Origin: Archivesica marissinica
Taxonomy: Eukaryota > Mollusca > Bivalvia > Venerida > Vesicomyidae
Assembly (NCBI GenBank): GCA_014843695.1
Contig: CM026393.1
Coordinates: 5,294,961-5,358,960 of the forward strand
Length of the DNA: 64,000 nt
Direction: 5' to 3'
The position numbers and the translations under genes were made by a program. The stretch's first letter is position 1. Each line of letters begins with the position of its first letter. Of the stretch, positions 46,062 through 58,535 are shown piece by piece. The notes under the pieces were generated by a model. That model saw only the letters and a list, made by a program, of their open reading frames with translations, did no database searches and was not told the origin of the DNA.

Positions 46062-46217
46062 CGCTATGTAACCTCATCACTGATGGTCACGGATTCGAAC
46101 CCCGCTCAGTGCGTGCATCGTTATATGAAAAACTTGGCAGTTTCTTACAAAGGTTGTTGCAGGAAAGATGTTGTTAGGTAAGCTGCCCGTCGCTCATAGT
46201 AACCGGTAGCGACGTTA
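46062..46217 (+). mobile_element. SINE type A, copy carrying the type B hairpin tail
   Basis: 'tcactgatggtcacggattc' and 'gaaccccgctcagtg' (type A head) lead to 'cagtttcttacaaaggttgt', 'gttgttaggtaagctgcccg', then 'tcgctcatagtaaccggtag' and 'cgacgttaaataaactt', which is the type B tail. Confidence 0.75.
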
Positions 46218-46303
46218 AATAAACTTAAATTTAAAAAAGTGACGCTCGCCCACATGGTTCGCCGGAGGCGAGGGTAAATAAGCTCAAGCATCATAAAACC
46301 CGT

Positions 46304-49300
46304 GTACATTTACTGTATCAGCAGTAACTGCGTGCCACTTGTGTAATACATGTACTGTATCAGCAGTAACTGCGTACCACTTGTGTAATACATGTACTGT
46401 ATCAGCAGTAACTGCGTACCACTTGTGTAATACATGTACTGTATCAGCAGTAACTGCGTACCACTTGTGTAATACATTTACTATATCAGCAGTAACTGCG
46501 TGCCACTTGTGTAATACATGTACTGTATCAGCAGTAACTGCGTACCACTTGTGTAATACATTTACTATATCAGCAGTAACTGCGTGCCACTTGTGTAATA
46601 CAGTTACTGTATCAGCAGTAACTGCGTGCCACTTGTGTAATACATTTACTATATCAGCAGTAACTGCGTGCCACTTGTGTAATACATGTACTGTATGAGC
46701 AGTAACTGCGTACCACTTGTGTAATACATGTACTGTATGAGCAGTAACTGCGTGCCACTTGTGTAATACATTTACTGTATGAGCAGTAACTGTGTGCCAC
46801 TTGTGTAATACATTTACTGTATGAGCAGTAACTGCGTGCCACTTGTGTAATACATTTACTGTATGAGCAGTAACTGCGTGCCACTTGTGTAATACATTTA
46901 CTGTATCAGCAGTAACTGCGTGCCACTTGTGTAATGCATTTACTGTATGAGCAGTAACTGCGTGCCACTTGTGTAATACATTTACTGTATGAGCAGTAAC
47001 TGCGTGCCACTTGTGTAATACATTTACTGTATCAGCAGTAACTGCGTGCCACTTGTGTAATACATTTACTGTATCAGCAGTAACTGCGTGCCACTTGTGT
47101 AATACATTTACTGTATCAGCAGTAACTGCGTGCCACTTGTGTAATACATTTACTGTATCAGCAGTAACTGCGTGCCACTTGTGTAATACATGTACTATAT
47201 CAGCAGTAACTGCGTGCCACTTGTGTAATACATTTACTATATCAGCAGTAACTGCGTGCCACTTGTGTAATACATGTACTGTATCAGCAGTAACTGCGTA
47301 CCACTTGTGTAATACATGTACTGTATGAGCAGTAACTGCGTGCCACTTGTGTAATACATGTACTGTATCAGCAGTAACTGCGTGCCACTTGTGTAATACA
47401 TTTACTGTATGAGCAGTAACTGCGTGCCACTTGTGTAATACATTTACTGTATCAGCAGTAACTGCGTGCCACTTGTGTAATACATTTACTGTATCAGCAG
47501 TAACTGCGTGCCACTTGTGTAATACATTTACTGTATCAGCAGTAACTGCGTGCCACTTGTGTAATACATTTACTATATCAGCAGTAACTGCGTGCCACTT
47601 GTGTAATACATGTACTGTATCAGCAGTAACTGCGTACCACTTGTGTAATACATTTACTGTATGAGCAGTAACTGCGTGCCACTTGTGTAATACATTTACT
47701 GTATCAGCAGTAACTGCGTACCACTTGTGTAATACATTTACTGTATGAGCAGTAACTGCGTACCACTTGTGTAATACATTTACTGTATCAGCAGTAACTG
47801 CGTACCACTTGTGTAATACATGTACTATATCAGCAGTAACTGCGTGCCACTTGTGTAATACATGTACTGTATCAGCAGTAACTGCGTGCCACTTGTGTAA
47901 TACATTTACTGTATCAGCAGTAACTGCGTGCCACTTGTGTAATACATTTACTATATCAGCAGTAACTGCGTGCCACTTGTGTAATACATTTACTATATCA
48001 GCAGTAACTGCGTGCCACTTGTGTAATACATTTACTGTATCAGCAGTAACTGCGTGCCACTTGTGTAATACATTTACTGTATCAGCAGTAACTGCGTGCC
48101 ACTTGTGTAATACATTTACTGTATCAGCAGTAACTGCGTGCCACTTGTGTAATACATTTACTGTATCAGCAGTAACTGCGTGCCACTTGTGTAATACATT
48201 TACTGTATCAGCAGTAACTGCGTGCCACTTGTGTAATACATTTACTGTATCAGCAGTAACTGCGTGCCACTTGTGTAATACATTTACTGTATCAGCAGTA
48301 ACTGCGTACCACTTGTGTAATACATTTACTGTATCAGCAGTAACTGCGTGCCACTTGTGTAATACATTTACTGTATCAGCAGTAACTGCGTGCCACTTGT
48401 GTAATACATTTACTGTATCAGCAGTAACTGCGTGCCACTTGTGTAATACATTTACTGTATCAGCAGTAACTGCGTGCCACTTGTGTAATACATGTACTGT
48501 ATCAGCAGTAACTGCGTACCACTTGTGTAATACATGTACTGTATCAGCAGTAACTGCGTGCCACTTGTGTAATACATTTACTGTATCAGCAGTAACTGCG
48601 TGCCACTTGTGTAATACATTTACTGTATCAGCAGTAACTGCGTGCCACTTGTGTAATACATGTACTATATCAGCAGTAACTGCGTGCCACTTGTGTAATA
48701 CATTTACTGTATCAGCAGTAACTGCGTGCCACTTGTGTAATACATTTACTATATCAGCAGTAACTGCGTGCCACTTGTGTAATACATGTACTATATCAGC
48801 AGTAACTGCGTGCCACTTGTGTAATACATTTACTATCAGCAGTAACTGCGTGCCACTTGTGTAATACATGTACTGTATCAGCAGTAACTGCGTGCCACTT
48901 GTGTAATACATTTACTGTATCAGCAGTAACTGCGTGCCACTTGTGTAATACATTTACTGTATCAGCAGTAACTGCGTGCCACTTGTGTAATACATTTACT
49001 GTATCAGCAGTAACTGCGTGCCACTTGTGTAATACATTTACTGTATCAGCAGTAACTGCGTGCCACTTGTGTAATACATTTACTATATCAGCAGTAACTG
49101 CGTGCCACTTGTGTAATACATTTACTGTATCAGCAGTAACTGCGTGCCACTTGTGTAATACATTTACTATATCAGCAGTAACTGCGTGCCACTTGTGTAA
49201 TACATTTACTATATCAGCAGTAACTGCGTGCCACTTGTGTAATACATTTACTGTATCAGCAGTAACTGCGTGCCACTTGTGTAATACATTTACTGTATCA

Positions 49301-50636
49301 GCAGTAACTGCGTGCCACTTGTGTAATACATTTACTGTATCAGCAGTAACTGCGTGCCACTTGTGTAATACATTTACTATATCAGCAGTAACTGCGTGCC
49401 ACTTGTGTAATACATTTACTGTATCAGCAGTAACTGCGTGCCACTTGTGTAATACATTTACTATATCAGCAGTAACTGCGTGCCACTTGTGTAATACATG
49501 TACTGTATCAGCAGTAACTGCGTGCCACTTGTGTAATACATTTACTGTATCAGCAGTAACTGCGTGCCACTTGTGTAATACATTTACTATATCAGCAGTA
49601 ACTGCGTGCCACTTGTGTAATACATTTACTATATCAGCAGTAACTGCGTGCCACTTGTGTAATACATTTACTGTATCAGCAGTAACTGCGTGCCACTTGT
49701 GTAATACATTTACTATATCAGCAGTAACTGCGTGCCACTTGTGTAATACATTTACTGTATCAGCAGTAACTGCGTGCCACTTGTGTAATACATTTACTAT
49801 ATCAGCAGTAACTGCGTGCCACTTGTGTAATACATTTACTATATCAGCAGTAACTGCGTGCCACTTGTGTAATACATTTACTGTATCAGCAGTAACTGCG
49901 TGCCACTTGTGTAATACATTTACTGTATCAGCAGTAACTGCGTGCCACTTGTGTAATACATTTACTATATCAGCAGTAACTGCGTGCCACTTGTGTAATA
50001 CATTTACTGTATCAGCAGTAACTGCGTGCCACTTGTGTAATACATTTACTATATCAGCAGTAACTGCGTGCCACTTGTGTAATACATTTACTGTATCAGC
50101 AGTAACTGCGTGCCACTTGTGTAATACATTTACTGTATCAGCAGTAACTGCGTGCCACTTGTGTAATACATGTACTGTATCAGCAGTAACTGCGTGCCAC
50201 TTGTGTAATACATTTACTGTATCAGCAGTAACTGCGTACCACTTGTGTAATACATTTACTGTATGAGCAGTAACTGCGTACCACTTGTGTAATACATTTA
50301 CTGTATGAGCAGTAACTGCGTACCACTTGTGTAATACATTTACTGTATGAGCAGTAACTGCGTACCACTTGTGTAATACATTTACTGTATGAGCAGTAAC
50401 TGCGTACCACTTGTGTAATACATTTACTGTATGAGCAGTAACTGCGTACCACTTGTGTAATACATTTACTGTATGAGCAGTAACTGCGTACCACTTGTGT
50501 AATACATTTACTGTATGAGCAGTAACTGCGTACCACTTGTGTAATACATTTACTGTATGAGCAGTAACTGCGTGCCACTTGTGTAATACATTTACTGTAT
50601 GAGCAGTAACTGCGTACCACTTGTGTAATACATTTA
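46304..50636. repeat. 42-bp satellite, about 103 copies
   Basis: The unit is 'aatacatttactgtatcagc', 'agtaactgcgtgccacttgt', 'gt'. Variant sites are catgtact/catttact, ctatatcag/ctgtatcag/ctgtatgag and gcgtacc/gcgtgcc. The right edge (about 50250-50636) is almost all one variant (gtatgag, gcgtacc), a recent block. Because 42 is a multiple of 3, several frames stay open for hundreds of codons on both strands. A 2-base deletion at about 48833 shifts them. Confidence 0.97.
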
Positions 50637-51664
50637 TTATTATAACTGACTCGGGATCAGATGACCGCTTTATCTGACACACCTTCTCCTTTAACATATC
50701 TCTAGGCGACACGTTGCGTCATCCGGTTAGAGCGATGTGCTTGCATAGAAAGACAACATCCGACACGATCACGTTCTATCACGCTCGCACAATAACACCA
50801 TAGGTGGAAGTCTGAGACTTGCGAAACAGAGTTATTGCACAATATCATATTTCTAATTTAATATATGACGTTTGTCGGGTACCTTTATCCTCAGATTTCC
50901 TCCAGGCAATGAACTATTAAACCATTCTAAGCTGTAATAGTCCGCGAACGACTGCGTAACTGGTAACAAAACGTGTTCCGGACTTCAATGGAGTTGTTAA
51001 TTGTATAACATCTGCTCACGGAGAAGTGAATGATACAGTGTCAACAACCTGTTCAGTTGAATCTCATCTTCAATGTTACAAATTGTTGAGTTCTTAAACG
51101 TGATGTGGACGCATACATTGTGACAGTATAAGGTGCTTTTCAAAGGACATTTGGCTTCAACAACATGCATTCCGCGGGTTATCGCTTAGCCCGAAGTAGA
51201 CGGGTTACAAAGCTTGAGGATTTAAGGGTACATGTATATTTTATAACTATAATGATAATAATGATAATAATAATAATAAAGTCTTCGTTTTACGAGAGAA
51301 CTCATTTAACGAAAGTTAATCTACCCTGAGGCCCTCAACATATTTGCAAATGAAATGCAATCAAACGATAGAACTATAAGTGAAAACTGCACATATGGAA
51401 TTATATAGTAATGTTAAAGCTGAACTGTAGAGAAACTATACATAATATGTTATGGAATATGATGATGTATGGAATTGTCTAGTAGAGTAGAAAAAGGGGA
51501 ATGAGACAATTAATGGCAATAAATCTATATAACAATGGGCAGATATGACTTATATGGGTATCTTAGAAATAAGAACTAATCATTATACTTGAGCTATGAT
51601 GAATCAAAAACATGTACTTAGCACATGCTGTAAGTAGAAAACATTCTTAGCTAAATGTTTGTGT
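50637..51664. other. Intergenic DNA, nothing seen
   Basis: A small (ataatg)n/(aataat)n run lies at about 51250-51280. No coding signal. Confidence 0.4.
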
Positions 51665-51795
51665 AGATTTTATTCTTTATTTACGTCTCATCAATGTACA
51701 ACAAGCAACATTCAATATAATAAAGACATATCGATGTACATTGCCACTCAATAATGAATTATAAGAGACAGTAACAATTCACAATATAACACGAA
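51665..51795. repeat. Relative of the spacer in the inverted-repeat element 35554-36277
   Basis: 'acgtctcatcaatgtacaac' and 'gaattataagagacagtaac' parallel 'tgtctcatctatgtacagta' and 'gaattataagagacaatagc' at about 35897-35992. Confidence 0.5.
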
Positions 51796-52650
51796 TCAAC
51801 ATATAAGTTTCTATGCCATGTGTATGTTTTAAAACATTTAAATTAATTTTATTTGGTAATATTTACAGTACAATCCATGCCAATTCCATATTTGTAAATA
51901 TGAGAGGTCAGTTAGAGGTCAGTTAGAGGTCAGTTACATGTATTTATTGATTAACTCATATAAATGTCATGATTTTTTCAGTCTCACCATGTACAACAAT
52001 AACAACACAATGACTAAGGAACACGTGCCTAGCTGGCACGGACTGTTTAACGAAACGTGGTCTTGGTTTATGAATGTACATATATATATATCGTTTTAAT
52101 TATTATTCACATATACTCTATATTGGTAGCATGCGTAGTATAACAATATTGCACAACGACATTTTAAACCTAAATAAACAGTTCCACAAGATTGGACAGG
52201 TACCTATGTACTCATATACATATCAATTCCATTCCTTAATTGTAGCAACTTCGAACTCATTTAACAAGTTGTATCCCACTGGCATGGCGGATCGCATTCG
52301 CGCTCGGTACTTGCCGTGTGGGTGTCACGAAACGCTGTTCCAGGCATGTGATATGCGTTCAAATCCTACTTAGATAATGTAGACCCATATACAGTCGCTC
52401 CTCCTCTCTGTGTTCTCAGATATGTGCTAATATTATAATCATGCTGCTATGTGATTTAGAAGGTTAAGTATGTACATATGATAATGCTAATTCTTGTTGA
52501 TGTATGTAAACATTATGCATGTATGAAATAAAAAGTTTGAAGTTTGATTTCCAAATTACACAGCACATGACAATTTACAATAACCAATGAGGGTTGGACA
52601 TAAATGTTACCTTTGATTTCTCCTAAAACATTTATAACAAGAAAAACTAT
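51796..52650. other. Intergenic DNA; 11-bp 'gaggtcagtta' tandem at about 51903
   Basis: Three tandem copies of gaggtcagtta at 51903-51936. Otherwise no feature. The ORF at 52074 has no domain. Confidence 0.4.
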
Positions 52651-52890
52651 TACATATAAATATGTAATAGAAGGACGATTGCAAACTCACTCTGCATAAT
52701 ACACACTCGATACATATAAATATGTAATAGAAGGACGATTGCAAACTCACTCTGCGTAATACACACTCGATACATATAAATATGTAATAGAAGGACGATT
52801 GAAAACTCACTCTGCATAATACACACTCGATACATATAAATATGTAATAGAAGGACGATTGAAAACTCACTCTGCATAATACACATTCGG
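52651..52890. repeat. 60-bp tandem repeat, four copies
   Basis: The unit is 'tacatataaatatgtaatag', 'aaggacgattgcaaactcac', 'tctgcataatacacactcga'. The last two copies share gaaaactc for gcaaactc. Sixty is a multiple of 3, which explains the minus-strand open frames. Confidence 0.95.
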
Positions 52891-53414
52891 ATATTGTATT
52901 GGTGAATGTATATTTATTATAAAGTGCATACTTTAGTAATTAAATGCAAACATGTTTACAATAATATGAAACCCTGTCCAACATAATAGTATAAATTATA
53001 CCACATCCCTGCTGGAACATCCGCGAATAATATGGGAACCAAGAATTTCAACTACGTAAATAGATTAACCTGGTCATTTCTGGATTCCAGCTCAAGCTTG
53101 TATTTCTATGCGCACACCAATGAAAGCTTGGAACTAGTTCCCTGAAAACAATTGGACAATGTTAATACCTACAATACGAATACATAGCAGTAATTCTTAT
53201 TACATAAATTCCCATTCGTCCAGAAAAACGAGATTTGTATAATGTATAAAGTCTCGTATAACTCTTATAACGTGGCAATGTTGTTTCTATCGAGTCACGT
53301 TGATGAGAATATAATAAAAATAAAATAAAAAATAGTAATTCATAATTAATATTATTACACAAATAATATTACTATGAAAAGATTAAATGAAAGAACAATA
53401 TATGTATTGTCATG
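52891..53414. other. AT-rich intergenic DNA, nothing seen
   Basis: No feature supported. Confidence 0.4.
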
Positions 53415-53550
53415 TTTACATAGTTTTTCAATATGGCGTCTTGGAAAATAAATATATGCTAATTAGTGTATAGTGCTAGAGACTGGTCAAGCCGGCCATG
53501 TCCGTACCTGGTTGTTCTGTCTAGACTTTCTCTAAGAAGGGTATATAGGA
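53415..53550 (+). repeat. Dispersed repeat, inverted relative to 15500-15640
   Basis: 'tcaatatggcgtcttggaaa', 'agccggccatgtccgtacct' and 'gttctgtctagactttctct' match the reverse complement of the copy in the hAT intron. Confidence 0.6.
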
Positions 53551-53577
53551 GTTCAATACTGCGCAACATAAAATTCA

Positions 53578-53872
53578 CAGACGGATATGTAGTCCAGTGG
53601 TAACACGTTGGACTGGTAATCCAGGGGTCGCAGGTTCGATCCCCCGTCTGACCCTAATAAAATTAACAGTCTTTCAGATAGGACTTTAAACCGAGGTCTC
53701 GTGTCGGTGCTGTACACCGTGCACGTAAAAGAACCAGATGATACTCTGGAATGGGTCTATCTCTGTATCATTGCACTATCCTCCAAACATCTAAAATTAC
53801 TAATCTTTTCAGGAGGCATCGCTCATATGGGCAGCCGGTAGTGATGATAAATAAACGTAAAACTCACACACC
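53578..53872 (+). mobile_element. SINE type B, copy 7
   Basis: Full copy from acagacggatatgtagtcca to gtgatgataaataaacgtaa. CATAAAAT lies close to both ends, a probable target duplication. Confidence 0.85.
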
Positions 53873-54370
53873 ATAAAATAATTTATTTAACAATTGTTAA
53901 ATTTGTATTTATTACCAATGAAAAACCTAAGCCTATCGATTTTTCGAGATCTTTCTGTACAATATGAGTATATTTACTAAATGGCGTGTGTTGGTCTAGA
54001 CTCATAAATTTCTACTGGCATCTGTTGGGAAATTATATAGGTTGCATACCACTAAACTCGTTCGTGTAATTGACGCTACATGCATTGGGGTGACATGCTA
54101 CAGCCACAACGAAGTTTGACGTTTTATTCAGTAAAGTTCCCAGGAGGGAAATGTAATATAAATCAATGACATTAACACTAGGAGTATAAATTACTCGCAG
54201 AATATTGAGAAACAATACAAATCAGAACATGCCAAGGAAATCCCGCCGCGTCTGCCGGCTCCATCACTGTAACGAATGTAAGGAATATTCTAATCGAATA
54301 CTCAATTGTGCTGTATAACTGCGATACGGCGACAATGTATGGACATATTGGTATGTCTAGAAATATACAT
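53873..54370. other. Intergenic DNA, nothing seen
   Basis: No feature supported. Confidence 0.4.
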
Positions 54371-54373
54371 TCA

Positions 54374-54478
54374 GACCTGTGTTAGTGGTCGCCTCTATTA
54401 AGCAGACACCTGTGCTAGGCAGCCATTTTCTCTGATTCCCTTTGTTGGCTGCTTAATACAGGTTTGACTGTACGTTTT
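54374..54478 (-). repeat. 'aagcagcc' hairpin repeat, single copy
   Basis: 'tgtgttagtggtcgcctcta', 'ttaagcagacacctgtgcta' and 'ggctgcttaatacaggtttg' form opposed motifs. The family is in tandem at 59045-59305 in the other orientation. Confidence 0.65.
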
Positions 54479-54579
54479 TGGAAAGTGTATGTAGACAATG
54501 CTAAATTAATGTCGCGTACGATATTGCCTTCATGTCAATGTGAAAACAAAACAATGACATGTATTGGTGGTATGTGTAG

Positions 54580-54680
54580 CTTAACCGCTGGAGCCTACCC
54601 AGGTAATGTGTTGTTAGGATAGCTGCCCACCGTCAATATAGCCCAAAATGGTACTGATGAAGGCGTACAACCCTAACAAA
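54580..54680 (+). mobile_element. SINE type A, body fragment
   Basis: 'taaccgctggagcctaccca', 'tgttgttaggatagctgccc' and 'gtactgatgaaggcgtacaa' match the body of 40834-41250. No head. Confidence 0.7.
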
Positions 54681-55149
54681 CAACATATGAACACATCATA
54701 TCGATCCAATTCAAGTAACTGAGGAAATCTATGTCCTATAGGTTAAGCATATGTTATGTCCCAATCTAGCACAGTTTGACAATGCGTACCTTACACATAA
54801 CAAAATACAGACACGGGATTAGAGTGAAAGACAGAGTCTTATATAATTCTTCTCCTCTGTCCTATACATAGCCTTGCAGGTTATAAAGAGTCTCATGATC
54901 TTGATTTCGATATGAGAATGTCCGGACTTAATGTACCAAGTGTCTACTGTGTCTCCGTGACAGGTTGGTTAGGATCATTGACTCAAATTACTTGACCCTC
55001 ACCATTGTAGGTTCGAATCGCACTTGGCGTGTCGGATATTTGCAAGTGAAGAAGCTCTCCATATGGTTTGCGGGAGGTATGTGGTTGTACCCGGGGTGTG
55101 TGAAATACTGTTCGGAGGGGCACCCAACTAGGAGTAGTTTGTTTTTATT

Positions 55150-55386
55150 TAAGCTTATTTAACGTCGCTACCTGTTGCCCATTTGAGCGACGGGCAGTTT
55201 ACCTAACAACACATTCCCTAGACAGGCTCCAGTGGTTAACCAGTACTTGGTGCACCGACCTCCGTAAGAAACTGCCAACGTGTTCATGTATTAAAGAGAC
55301 ACGGTCTGAGATGGGCTCGAACCCGTGACAATCAGTGATTATAGTTTAGGTTGGTATGCAAGTCAGCGACCTTAACCACTCTATCC
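55150..55386 (-). mobile_element. SINE type A with the type B hairpin tail, near complete
   Basis: In reverse: tail 'aagcttatttaacgtcgcta', 'cctgttgcccatttgagcga', body 'gggcagtttacctaacaaca', 'cctccgtaagaaactgccaa', and a tRNA-Ser-like head to 'cagcgaccttaaccactct'. A clear case of a type A body joined to the type B tail. Confidence 0.8.
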
Positions 55387-55844
55387 AGTAAATATACACA
55401 TCAACACAGTGCCAGATATTGAGTGTAAACCAGCAAAACACAAAATTACACCTACATTTTACATATAAAGGTATTCAATTCGATTACATTAATTTTCAAG
55501 TTTTAGACAGCGTGCTTTTTTTTCGGTTTCCGCTCTCAGAATGCAATGTGGTACAGTGTAAAACCCGTAACCTGTAAATTGTTTTCGTTACCGTCAGGAA
55601 ACCAACGGCACCGCCCGTATACACTACGGGGAATTTGTACAGTGCACGGAGGCGAACAACTAGGGGTATTATAGCACGAGTATATACAGAGAGGACATGA
55701 GACTTGCCTACTGTGCCAAAGCAATGAATCCCCTGAGACAATGATTTATCTGTTGAAAATTGTCATCTATCTCATTGTATCAACAAGAAGCTAACAGTTT
55801 GTTTCGCTTGTCCGGTAAAGATGTCGGATATTTCAGTATAAACC
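55387..55844. other. Intergenic DNA, nothing seen
   Basis: The minus-strand open frame at 55496-55741 has no recognisable domain. Confidence 0.4.
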
Positions 55845-56090
55845 CTGTCCGATTAGCGAAGTGTTAGTGCGCTCGCTTCTCACCAATGCAAACCGAGTTC
55901 GATCCTCGGACCGGGAAGTATGCGAGATGGTACGGTGGTCGCCAGCTCGGACATGTAGATTTTCTCCGGGTACTCCGGTTTCCTCCCACACGAATGACCA
56001 TATTTACGCTTTCATCCGCGCCAACGAGAGTGATTAATATAAGTTGTTAGAACTTGCTTCGCCATCCTTGTAAAATAAATAAAGTTTAAA
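55845..56090 (+). mobile_element. SINE type C, copy 3, near complete
   Basis: Head 'gtccgattagcgaagtgtta' and 'gagttcgatcctcgg', core 'cggtggtcgccagctcggac', and tail 'cgagagtgattaatataagt', 'gcttcgccatccttgtaaaa', taaataaag. Confidence 0.85.
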
Positions 56091-56189
56091 CTTTTTTTTA
56101 TAATATTTGTTATTGACTCAATGGTCTACATGTATGGACACTGAAGTAAATATACACATTATATACCTCTGCGAATGTCCTACCAAAAC

Positions 56190-56442
56190 ATGCAGACGGA
56201 TCTGTAGTCCAGTGGTAACCGTCTGACCCTAATACAATTAACAGTCTTTCAGTTTGGATGTTAAACCGAGATCTCGTGTCGGTGCCTTACACCGTGCTCG
56301 TAAAAGAACCAGAGGAGATACTGGAATGGGTCTCTGACTGTGTCATTGCACTATCCTCCAAAACTCTAAAATGACTAATCTCTTCATCTGCGTCGCTCAT
56401 ATGGGCAACCGGTAGCGACGATAACTAAACGTAAAACCACCA
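56190..56442 (+). mobile_element. SINE type B, copy 8, head deleted in part
   Basis: 'gacggatctgtagtccagtg' goes straight to 'gtaaccgtctgaccctaata', so about 40 bp of the head, including the anticodon region and B box, are gone. Body and tail are present. Confidence 0.8.
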
Positions 56443-56479
56443 CCTACCAAATACCTACATTCTTACGAGATAAGAATGC

Positions 56480-56650
56480 ATTTTGTGGTCATTTGTGTGG
56501 GATGAAACCGGAGTACCCGGAGAAATCCCACCTGTCCCATCTGGCGACCACCGTACCATCTCACATACTTCCCGGTCAGAGGAACGAACACCGTATTGCA
56601 ATGGTGAGAAACGAGTGAACTAATGACTGCGTTAATCGGACAACCATCTT
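56480..56650 (-). mobile_element. SINE type C, copy 4, tail missing
   Basis: In reverse from 'tgtgtgggatgaaaccggag' through 'ctggcgaccaccgtaccatc' to 'gcgttaatcggacaacc' at the head. Confidence 0.8.
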
Positions 56651-56862
56651 GGTTATACGAGCACATTGATAACGTGTCGTTTTCCATACCGATCATCGTC
56701 TCAAAGGACTCGTTTCGTAACAGTATCAATCTATGCCGTCGTGGTTATACTGACTATATAAGATGGGAGAAATCCTAAGGAATATATTTAATTGTCTTAT
56801 CTTCCCAGTCCGAATATTGGATGTATATTGGCTTCACTGGACATCTAATGCAGCATAACATT

Positions 56863-56940
56863 TGGAGAACAACATAGATCCTGGCGAGACGCGGCGTAAT
56901 GCCGCAGCTGATCTGGAGCTATGTTGTGTGCTCATTGCGT
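56863..56940. repeat. Short hairpin similar to 14034-14106
   Basis: 'gaacaacatagatc' and 'gatctggagctatgttgt' face each other, with an inner 'gcggcgtaatgccgc'. Confidence 0.45.
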
Positions 56941-57078
56941 CCAATTTATGCGGCAGTTAAGGGTAAAACATAGAACATATGTACAATCACGTAGGATATA
57001 GAGCAGCTGAATGACATTGTACCATGAATATATTAATATGATAGCATTGGACCAGTCGAACAAGCAGCATGTAAGCAT

Positions 57079-57225
57079 TTACAGTACAGGTCCCGCGGAC
57101 TTTTCTATTTCCACTTTACCACGCGGGAGGGGGGAGGGGGAATTATCTCATAGTGGAAAATCACTGTAGATCCCCACTCCCGTGGTAACATGGAAATATA
57201 AAAAGACGCGGGACCTGTACTGTAA
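57079..57225. repeat. 147-bp palindromic element with 43-bp arms
   Basis: The left arm begins ttacagtacaggtcccgcg and the right arm ends cgcgggacctgtactgtaa. The arms also share 'tatttccactttaccacg' against 'cgtggtaacatggaaata'. The loop is G-rich (gggaggggggaggggg). Confidence 0.85.
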
Positions 57226-57297
57226 CAATTCACAAATCGTAATTAAACCACACATACTCTTATATACGTAGTATGAACTAGAGTAGACGTGTATAAT

Positions 57298-57537
57298 GTG
57301 TTTTACGTTTATTTATCGTCGATACCGGTTGCCATATGAGCGACGCCTCCTGAAGAGATTATATTTTTGGAGAATAGTGCAATAATACAGACAGAGACCA
57401 GAATATCCTCAGGAGACATCGTTATATATTAGACAAGACTGTTAATTTTATTAGGTTCAGACAAGGGATCGAACCTGCGATCCCTGGATTCCCAGCCGGC
57501 CGTGTTAACCACTGCACTACATATCCATCTACAGAGA
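57298..57537 (-). mobile_element. SINE type B, copy 9, internally deleted
   Basis: In reverse, from 'gttttacgtttatttatcgt' to 'ctgcactacatatccatct'. Part of the body is deleted. Confidence 0.75.
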
Positions 57538-57732
57538 TGTGTATAACGTGTGTTAAGGTCAAGTACATCTATGATAACTTTAAACACGCCTACTGTAGTT
57601 CATACCCCAGTGGAAATTATTAACCCACGATTCATTACTCATATTTGCATTAATTATTCTTTTCAATGAGTCAAGGAAGGAATACCACACTTTGCATTTA
57701 AAATGTATTTATGATATCTTGTGACCTGTGTG

Positions 57733-58021
57733 TGTGTTTTACGTTTATTTATCGTCGGTACCGGTTGACCATATGAGCGACGCCTCCTGAAGAGATTGGT
57801 CATTTTAGATTTTTGGAGGATAGTGCAATGATACAGACAGAGACCCATTCCAGAATATCCTCTGGTTCTTTTACGTGCACGGTGTAAAGCACCGACACGA
57901 GACCTCGGTTTAACGTCCCATCTGAAAGACTGTTAATTTTATTAGGGTCAGACGTGGGATCGAACCTGCGATCCCTGGATTATCAGTCCAGCGTGTTACC
58001 ACTGGACTACAGATCCGTCTG
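57733..58021 (-). mobile_element. SINE type B, copy 10, complete
   Basis: In reverse, from 'ttttacgtttatttatcgtc' through the body to 'ccactggactacagatccgt'. Confidence 0.85.
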
Positions 58022-58227
58022 TAAGTTTACATATTGGATCGGTTGAGGCTTATATCCTATGCATACGGCACTGATTGTAGTTACGGTATGACAGTGGGTA
58101 ATATTGTCCAAACTATAATTTCAATTAGAAAAATAGTACCAGTATATATTTTCATGAACCCTACCATCAGAATATGAATATGATAACGAGAGTTAATGTG
58201 AAACAAGTTCATAATATGCTATAGTAA

Positions 58228-58535
58228 TTAATTGAGAAAGTTAAAATTGAGAAAAGTTGAAATTGAGAATGTTGAAAATTGAGAAAATTGAAATTGAGAA
58301 AGAAAGTTGAAATTGAGAAAATTGAAATTGAGAAAGAAAGTTGAAATTGAGAAAATTTGAAATTGAGAAAAAGTTGAAATTGAGAAAGTTGAAAATTGAG
58401 AAAGAAAGTTGAAATTTAGAAAGTTGAAAATTGAGAAAGAAAGTTGAAATTGAGAGAGTTGAAAATTAGGAAAGAAAGTTGAAATTAAGAAAGTTGAATT
58501 TGAGAAAGAAAGTTGAAATTGAGAAAGAAAGTTGC
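58228..58535. repeat. Purine-rich tandem repeat 'gttgaaattgagaaa'
   Basis: About 20 irregular units of 14-20 bp built from gttgaaattgagaaa and gaaagttgaaaattgag. The plus strand is nearly all purine plus T. The minus-strand Phe/Asn/Ser-rich open frame is an artefact. Confidence 0.9.

Noticed and set aside
46284..50712. Very long open frames (up to 875 codons) on both strands
   Set aside because: They are the 42-bp satellite read in frame. The length divisible by three with no stop in the unit explains them. No domain and no start context.
52650..52886. Minus-strand frames repeating IVLLLHIYMYRV-like segments
   Set aside because: Artefact of a 60-bp tandem repeat.
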